The position numbers and the translations under genes are program-made. 8,754 nucleotides of DNA from Actinomycetota bacterium (GTDB taxonomy: Bacteria; Actinomycetota; Thermoleophilia; Gaiellales; Gaiellaceae). Positions within the stretch are counted from its first letter, which is position 1, and each line of letters starts with the position of its first letter. The notes under the pieces were generated by a model. The model saw only the letters and a list, made by a program, of their open reading frames with translations. It did no database searches and was not told where the DNA came from. Below, in pieces: positions 5,353 through 8,754 of the stretch. The stretch covers positions 1 through 8,754 of the forward strand of contig JACCRW010000259.1 in assembly GCA_013813345.1 (NCBI GenBank), written 5' to 3'.

Positions 5353-6500
5353 CTCGCCGCGCGCGAGGAGCTGCCGACGAGGCAGCCTGCCGCAAGCGGC
5401 TGCCCCGGCGGAGGCGGCTGCGGCGCCGAGCTGCCGCGGAACATCGTGATCACAGCGAAGTTCTCCTGGTCGCCGAGGATCACCGACTGGCCGCCGAACG
5501 ACACCAGCTCGCCGCCGAGCCGGCAGTGGAGCGCCCGCGAGCGGTTCGCCCGCTTGTAGACCCAGCCGAGCTGGGCGAGCTCCGGGGCCGAGAGGTCGGT
5601 CGTCAAAGGCGCGACCAGGTCGCCGCCGACGAACGGCAATCGCGCGAAGGTGCTGACGCTCGTCAGCTCGCCCGCCATCGCCTGCACGACCTCCTGCTGG
5701 CGCTCGCCGCGGGTCAGGTCGTTCTCCGCCGGATCTAGCCGGTTCTCGCGGATCCGGGAGTAGATCAGCGCCCGCTTGCCGCTCATGTGCTGCTCCCCCT
5801 TCTCGAAGCGCCAGCCCTCCCACTGCTGGCAGCGTGCCTGCGTCGCGTACGGGCAGTCGAAGCGGTTCGAGAGGATCGGCTTCGGCACCGTCACGTCGAT
5901 CCCGCCGACCGCGTCGATCACCGTGCGGAAGTCGTCGAAGTCGACGAGCATGACGTGGTTCGCCGCCAATCCGGTCAGCGAGGCGATCGTCTTCATCGCG
6001 AGCGCCGTGCCGCCGAGCTGGAAGGCGGCGTTGATCTTGTTCGCGCCGTGGCCCGGGATCTCGACGCGGAGGTCGCGCGGGATCGAGAGGAACGCGAGGC
6101 GGTGCCGGCTCGGGTCGGTGCGCACGACGAGGATCGAGTCGGAGCGGCTCGCGTCCGAGCGGGCGGCCGTCCGGTCGCCGTCGGTGCCGAGGAGAAGCAG
6201 GAGAGTCGGCTTCGAGAGAAGCGGCCCCTCCTGGCGGGCGAGCCCCGATTCGACGGCCTTCGGCAGCCGTGCGTTCGCGTCCGCGACGCCCTCGCGGAAC
6301 GAGAGGTAGCTCGCGACCCCCCAGCCGACGACGACGAGCACGAGCAGCAGCAACGTCACGCCGATGCGCCTCCCCCAGCGCGGCCGGCGCGTCCTCGGCG
6401 AGCCTCCGCTCGAGCCCTTCGAAGGACGGCCCGGACTCGGCACCTTGCCCTTGGCGCGGCCGCCCTTGTAGAGGCGGTAGGGCTTCTCTTCCGTGGGCAT
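5349..6500 (-). CDS. LytR-CpsA-Psr (LCP) family cell-wall glycan ligase
   Basis: LCP proteins move polyprenyl-pyrophosphate-linked glycans onto peptidoglycan outside the cell. This 383-residue protein has a basic, Gly/Ser/Pro-rich cytoplasmic N-terminus (1-45), one membrane helix at about 46-66 (VTLLLLVLVVVGWGVASYL), and an extracellular LCP domain at about 98-320. Family motifs are LLLLGTDGD (101-109), SRSDSILVV (118-126) with the phosphate-binding Arg/Asp, LSIPRDLRVEIPG (138-150) and NKINAAF (154-160), VGGIDV (198-203), ALIYSRIRE (244-252) and DLTRGERQQE (261-270). Cys216 and Cys224 could form a disulphide. The end is Pro-rich (QPPPPGQP, 361-368) and then short of a recognisable extra domain. 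The ATG at 6500 lies ten bases after TACCAT with no Shine-Dalgarno. Downstream, ATGA couples it to the histidine-phosphatase gene. The substrate glycan is not evident, though the GT-C/epimerase pair nearby could supply one. Confidence 0.93.
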   Translation of the reverse strand: MPTEEKPYRLYKGGRAKGKVPSPGRPSKGSSGGSPRTRRPRWGRRIGVTLLLLVLVVVGWGVASYLSFREGVADANARLPKAVESGLARQEGPLLSKPTLLLLLGTDGDRTAARSDASRSDSILVVRTDPSRHRLAFLSIPRDLRVEIPGHGANKINAAFQLGGTALAMKTIASLTGLAANHVMLVDFDDFRTVIDAVGGIDVTVPKPILSNRFDCPYATQARCQQWEGWRFEKGEQHMSGKRALIYSRIRENRLDPAENDLTRGERQQEVVQAMAGELTSVSTFARLPFVGGDLVAPLTTDLSAPELAQLGWVYKRANRSRALHCRLGGELVSFGGQSVILGDQENFAVITMFRGSSAPQPPPPGQPLAAGCLVGSSSRAAR

Positions 6501-6509
6501 CCGGCCGGG

Positions 6510-6516
6510 TATGGTA
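6510..6516. promoter_or_regulatory. Overlapping divergent -10 elements (TATGGTA) between LCP and ROK genes
   Basis: Only 26 bases (6501-6526) separate the divergent LCP and ROK starts. The plus strand reads TATGGT (6510-6515) and the minus strand reads TACCAT (6516-6511), so both strands carry a TAnnnT element in the same seven bases. Distances to the start codons are 11 bases (ROK GTG) and ten bases (LCP ATG), leaving leaders of only a few nucleotides. Neither direction shows a strong -35 box. Symmetric -10 sequences that fire both ways are a described class of bacterial promoter. Confidence 0.45.
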
Positions 6517-6526
6517 GCCGCGGCCT

Positions 6527-7426
6527 GTGAGGAATCAGCGTGTCATCGGCGTCGATCTCGGCGGCACGAAGATCCTCGCCGGGGTGCTCGATCGCGACGG
6601 GTCGATCCTGGAGAGGCACGAGGTGCCGACTCCGACGCGGTCGCAGGACGCGCTCGTCAAGGGAATCGCCGCAGCGGTCGATCAGTTGCTCGACCCTGGC
6701 GTCGCCGCGCTCGGCTTCGGGATTCCATCGGTGCTCGACGCCGACGGTCGCTCGATCGAGACGAACAACATCCCGCTCGTCGGAATCGCGCTCGCGGACG
6801 TCCTCGGAGAGCGCTTCGGCCTTCCGGCGGCGGTGGAGAACGATGGGAATGCCGCGGCATTCGCCGAATGGCGGCTCGGGGCCGGTCGCGAGGTGGATGG
6901 GCTCGTCATGCTCACGCTGGGAACGGGTGTCGGTGGCGGAGTCGTGCTCGGCGGCGAGCTCTACCGCGGCTGGGCCGAGCTCGGCCACGTCGTCGTCCAG
7001 GCCGACGGGCCTCCGTGCCAGGGCAACTGCACCGGCCGCGGGCATCTCGAGGCGGTCGCCTCGGGGAACGCCGCCGACCGGGCGGCGGAGAAGCTGTGGG
7101 GCGCGGGAGCGACCGCTGAGCAGCTCGTTGAGCGGGCGCAGGCGGGAGACGCCGAGGCCGTGGAGGCGCTGGCGGGAATCGGCCGGCTTCTGGGCGCTGC
7201 TATCGGCTCGTTCGTCAACATCTTCGGCGTCCGTCTCGTCGTCATCGGGGGCGGCTTCGGCGCCGCTGCGGCCGACTTTCTCTTCGAGCCCGCTGTCGAG
7301 ACGGCGCGGCGGGAGGCGGTTCCGCCGGGACGCGACCTGCGGATCGCGAAGGCGAAGCTCGGCACGGACGCCGGGCTCGTCGGCGCGGGCCTCGTCGCAT
7401 TCGAGGCGCTCGACGGGTTGAGGTAG
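6527..7426 (+). CDS. ROK-family sugar kinase, probable glucokinase
   Basis: A complete 299-residue ROK protein, most likely ATP-dependent glucokinase making glucose 6-phosphate. No N-terminal helix-turn-helix is present, so it is the kinase type rather than the repressor type. The phosphate-1 motif is VDLGGTK (9-15), the sugar-binding and catalytic segment is VENDGNAAA (103-111) with Asp106 as likely base, the phosphate-2 loop is GTGVGGG (132-138), and the sugar-contact ELGH is at 151-154. The ROK zinc motif, normally CxCGxxGCxE, appears as CQGNCTGRGHLE (164-175), so ligands would be His154, Cys164, Cys168 and His173. GGGFG (241-245) is the adenosine-site glycine run. GTG 6527 is the only fitting start; it has no Shine-Dalgarno and follows TATGGT by 11 bases. 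rsmI begins five bases after its stop, so both are probably on one transcript. Substrate could be another hexose such as N-acetylmannosamine. Confidence 0.9.
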   Translation: MRNQRVIGVDLGGTKILAGVLDRDGSILERHEVPTPTRSQDALVKGIAAAVDQLLDPGVAALGFGIPSVLDADGRSIETNNIPLVGIALADVLGERFGLPAAVENDGNAAAFAEWRLGAGREVDGLVMLTLGTGVGGGVVLGGELYRGWAELGHVVVQADGPPCQGNCTGRGHLEAVASGNAADRAAEKLWGAGATAEQLVERAQAGDAEAVEALAGIGRLLGAAIGSFVNIFGVRLVVIGGGFGAAAADFLFEPAVETARREAVPPGRDLRIAKAKLGTDAGLVGAGLVAFEALDGLR

Positions 7427-7431
7427 AGGCG

Positions 7432-8241
7432 GTGCCGCTCGCCGTCTGCGCGACCCCGATCGGGAATCTCGAGGACGTGACGCTGCGTGTACTCCAGGAG
7501 CTCGCCGAGGCGGACATCGTCCTCTGCGAGGACACCCGGCACACGAGGGGGCTACTCGAGCGGCACGGGATTCGCGCCCGGTTGCTCAGCTACCACCGCC
7601 ACAACGAGGCGTCGCGCGTCAGCGAGCTCGTGCCGCGCCTCGAGGCGGGCGAGCGGATCGCGCTCGTCAGCGACGCGGGCCTGCCGGGCATCAACGATCC
7701 CGGTGCGCGCCTGATCGCCGCGGCGCTGGAGGCGGGGGCGGCGGTCACGGTGCTGCCCGGGCCGTCCGCAGTCGAGACCGCCCTCGTCGCGAGCGGTCTC
7801 GCGGGCCTGCGGTACCTCTTCGTCGGCTACCTGCCTCGCGGGGAGAAGGGCCTGGCTGCGCTCTGGGCCGAGCTCGAGCGGTTCCCCGATCCGGTGGTCG
7901 CCTTCGAGTCGCCGCAGCGGTTGCCGGCGACCTTGCGTAGCCTCGCCGCGGCGCTGCCCGATCGGCAGGTGGCGGTTTGTCGCGAGCTGACGAAGCGCTT
8001 CGAGGAGGTCGCGCGCGGGACTGCGGCCGAGCTGCTGGAGCGGTTCTCGGACGCACCTAAGGGCGAGGTCACGCTGGTGATTGGCGGGGGTGTCGCGAAG
8101 GTCGAGGAGACCGCCGCGCTCGAGGCGGTGAGGGAGCTCGTGGGAGCCGGTGTGCCGAGGAGGCAGGCGGCAGACGTCGTTTCGCGGCTCTTGTCACTCT
8201 CTCGTAACACTTTGTATCGAGAGTCGTTGCAAAGCGACTGA
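7432..8241 (+). CDS. rsmI: 16S rRNA (cytidine(1402)-2'-O)-methyltransferase
   Basis: RsmI uses SAM to 2'-O-methylate C1402 in the decoding centre of 16S rRNA, fine-tuning start-codon choice and fidelity. The 269-residue product has the tetrapyrrole-methylase fold with all usual blocks: ATPIGNLEDVT (7-17), CEDTRHT (32-38), SDAGLPGINDPG (80-91, SAM site), LPGPSA (108-113), FESPQRL (158-164), CRELTKRFEE (183-192) and KGEVTLVIGG (210-219). Length is typical, and the C-terminal helical segment (about 225-265) matches the family's small accessory domain. The GTG start at 7432 opens directly on the first beta strand and has AGAGG (7425-7429) just upstream, overlapping the ROK stop. It is a housekeeping gene in apparent operon with the ROK kinase. 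A hairpin covers its last codons, and the M23 gene follows 55 bases on. Confidence 0.96.
   Translation: MPLAVCATPIGNLEDVTLRVLQELAEADIVLCEDTRHTRGLLERHGIRARLLSYHRHNEASRVSELVPRLEAGERIALVSDAGLPGINDPGARLIAAALEAGAAVTVLPGPSAVETALVASGLAGLRYLFVGYLPRGEKGLAALWAELERFPDPVVAFESPQRLPATLRSLAAALPDRQVAVCRELTKRFEEVARGTAAELLERFSDAPKGEVTLVIGGGVAKVEETAALEAVRELVGAGVPRRQAADVVSRLLSLSRNTLYRESLQSD
8222..8239 (+). other. GCAA-tetraloop hairpin across the rsmI stop
   Basis: AGTCGTT-GCAA-AGCGACT pairs over seven base pairs (one G-U) with a GNRA-type GCAA loop. It ends at the first base of the rsmI stop codon. There is no T-tract, so it could stabilise the mRNA 3' end, weakly terminate, or be a by-product of coding. It is in the most A/T-rich stretch of the neighbourhood (about 8191-8240), which also hints at promoter function. 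Both readings are unproven. Confidence 0.3.
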
Positions 8242-8257
8242 GGGACGCGGCTAGCGT
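8227..8257 (+). promoter_or_regulatory. Possible promoter of the M23 gene
   Basis: TTGCAA (8227-8232) and TAGCGT (8252-8257) resemble -35 and -10 boxes, but the 19-base gap is longer than ideal. A start near 8264 would give a leader of about 33 bases that contains the Shine-Dalgarno. A second, weaker option is TTGTCA (8191-8196) with TATCGA (8215-8220), 18 bases apart. The choice between them is open. Confidence 0.25.
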
Positions 8258-8275
8258 GGACGGGAGTTCCCCTCC
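8258..8275 (+). other. Small hairpin in the rsmI-M23 gap
   Basis: GGA-C-GGG / CCC-C-TCC pair around an AGTT loop with one C-C mismatch. It would lie at the 5' end of an mRNA starting near 8258-8264, or act as a weak 3' end of rsmI; no T-tract follows. The evidence is only the pairing, in a GC-rich setting. Confidence 0.2.
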
Positions 8276-8296
8276 ACACACGAAAGCAGGTGGCGC

Positions 8297-8754
8297 ATGC
8301 GTCGCACCCTCGCCACCGCGGTCGCCCTCGCGACGCTCGTCGCGGTCCCGGCCGCGGGTGCCTGGACCTGGCCGATCGACGGTTCGATCGTCCGTCCGTT
8401 CTCGTTCGGGAGCGATCCCTACGCCGGCGGGCAGCACCGCGGCGTCGACATCGGCGCAAAGGTCGGCGCGGAGGTCGTCGCGCCGGTAGCCGGCACGGTC
8501 TCGTTCGTAGGCTCGGTTCCGAACGGCGGTCGCGCTCTGACGATCCAGACCTCCGACGGCTATGCGGTGACCCTGCTCCAGCTCGGCTCGGTCGACGTGG
8601 TTCGCGGCGCGGTCGTCGAGGAGGGGACGACCGTGGGGTACGTGGGCGAGAGCGCCGACGCGGTGACAACGCAACCTCACGTGCACCTGGGCGTTCGGCT
8701 CGCCTCCGACGCGGACGGCTACGTCGATCCGCTCGGCTTGCTGCCGGCCCGCGA
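8297..8754 (+). CDS. Secreted M23 (LytM-like) peptidase domain protein, 3' end cut
   Basis: The M23 domain usually cleaves peptide cross-links in peptidoglycan outside the membrane. About 152 codons are present and the frame is still open at the window edge. A Sec signal peptide is clear: MRRTLATAVALATLVAVPAAGA, with a likely cut after AGA near residue 22. The mature part starts at once with the domain: WPIDGSIVRPF (25-35), HRGVDIG (47-53) with zinc ligands His47 and Asp51, the VVAPVAGTVSFVG core (60-72), and HVHLGVR (128-134) with His128 and zinc ligand His130. The usual 'HL' active-site His is Gln: TLLQLGS (92-98, Gln95). Zinc binding should persist, but activity may be low or absent, as in regulatory LytM-domain proteins. 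ATG 8297 is preceded by AGCAGG six bases upstream. It follows rsmI by 55 bases. Confidence 0.88.
   Translation, partial: MRRTLATAVALATLVAVPAAGAWTWPIDGSIVRPFSFGSDPYAGGQHRGVDIGAKVGAEVVAPVAGTVSFVGSVPNGGRALTIQTSDGYAVTLLQLGSVDVVRGAVVEEGTTVGYVGESADAVTTQPHVHLGVRLASDADGYVDPLGLLPAR

Noticed and set aside
4777..5823. N-terminal extension of the histidine phosphatase to 348 residues
   Set aside because: The extra 157 codons are a shadow inside the LCP gene and rich in Arg/Ala/Gly. ATG 5352, overlapping the LCP stop as ATGA, gives the normal domain start.
5787..6530. Plus-strand open frame of 247 codons antisense to LCP
   Set aside because: No recognisable motif, and the LCP frame on the other strand has all family blocks.
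6540..7421. Plus-strand frame of 293 codons overlapping the ROK gene
   Set aside because: A Ser/Arg-rich shadow of the ROK gene in another phase.
1..8754. Search for CRISPR arrays, tRNA genes, insertion sequences, attachment sites and defence genes
   Set aside because: No spaced direct repeats, cloverleaf-like segments, transposase motifs or known defence domains were seen on either strand.

Overview
The window is very GC-rich (roughly 70% by eye), tightly packed, and uses GTG as well as ATG starts. GC bias at third codon positions is strong in most genes. Protein styles (a FmdB zinc ribbon with a one-Cys first knuckle, a His phosphatase without RHG, an LCP protein, a ROK kinase next to rsmI) suggest a chromosomal segment of a high-GC actinobacterium. 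A Thermoleophilia-like lineage (Gaiellales/Solirubrobacterales) is my best guess, but it is inferred from sequence style only. I see no mobile element, CRISPR array, tRNA or rRNA, and no gene-free stretch longer than about 65 bases.

Left part (1-1191): a minus-strand pseudouridine catabolism pair. A PfkB-type kinase (psuK-like) overlaps by 4 bases the start of a pseudouridine-5'-phosphate glycosidase (psuG), which runs off the left edge. Divergent from it, only 15 bases away, is a small basic protein with one hydrophobic segment. Its 3' end overlaps the tail of the next gene antisense by 40 bases.

Second part (1152-3722): a two-gene minus-strand operon of an NDP-sugar epimerase/dehydratase followed by a polytopic GT-C glycosyltransferase, probably for a surface glycan. 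Divergent from it on the plus strand are fmdB (zinc ribbon with a Ser/Gly/Asp-rich tail) and an unrecognised membrane-anchored or secreted protein (4151-4780). The stop codon of the latter overlaps that of a convergent histidine-phosphatase-like gene.

Right part (4777-8754): on the minus strand, an LCP (LytR-CpsA-Psr) glycan ligase gene is coupled by an ATGA overlap to the unusual RHG-less histidine phosphatase. Divergent across 26 bases lie, on the plus strand, a ROK glucokinase-like gene and rsmI (16S rRNA 2'-O-methyltransferase, 5-base gap). A secreted M23 peptidase-like protein follows and is cut by the right edge.

Shared themes are the cell envelope (epimerase, GT-C, LCP, M23) and sugar/nucleoside metabolism (PsuK/PsuG, ROK). 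Several promoter-proximal starts lie only 6-11 bases after a TAnnnT hexamer and lack a Shine-Dalgarno sequence, which fits leaderless or near-leaderless transcripts. I found no convincing new multi-gene system. The best leads are the RHG-less phosphatase coupled to LCP, the unknown 4151-4780 protein, the two-way -10 element at 6510-6516, and an M23 domain with a His-to-Gln change.
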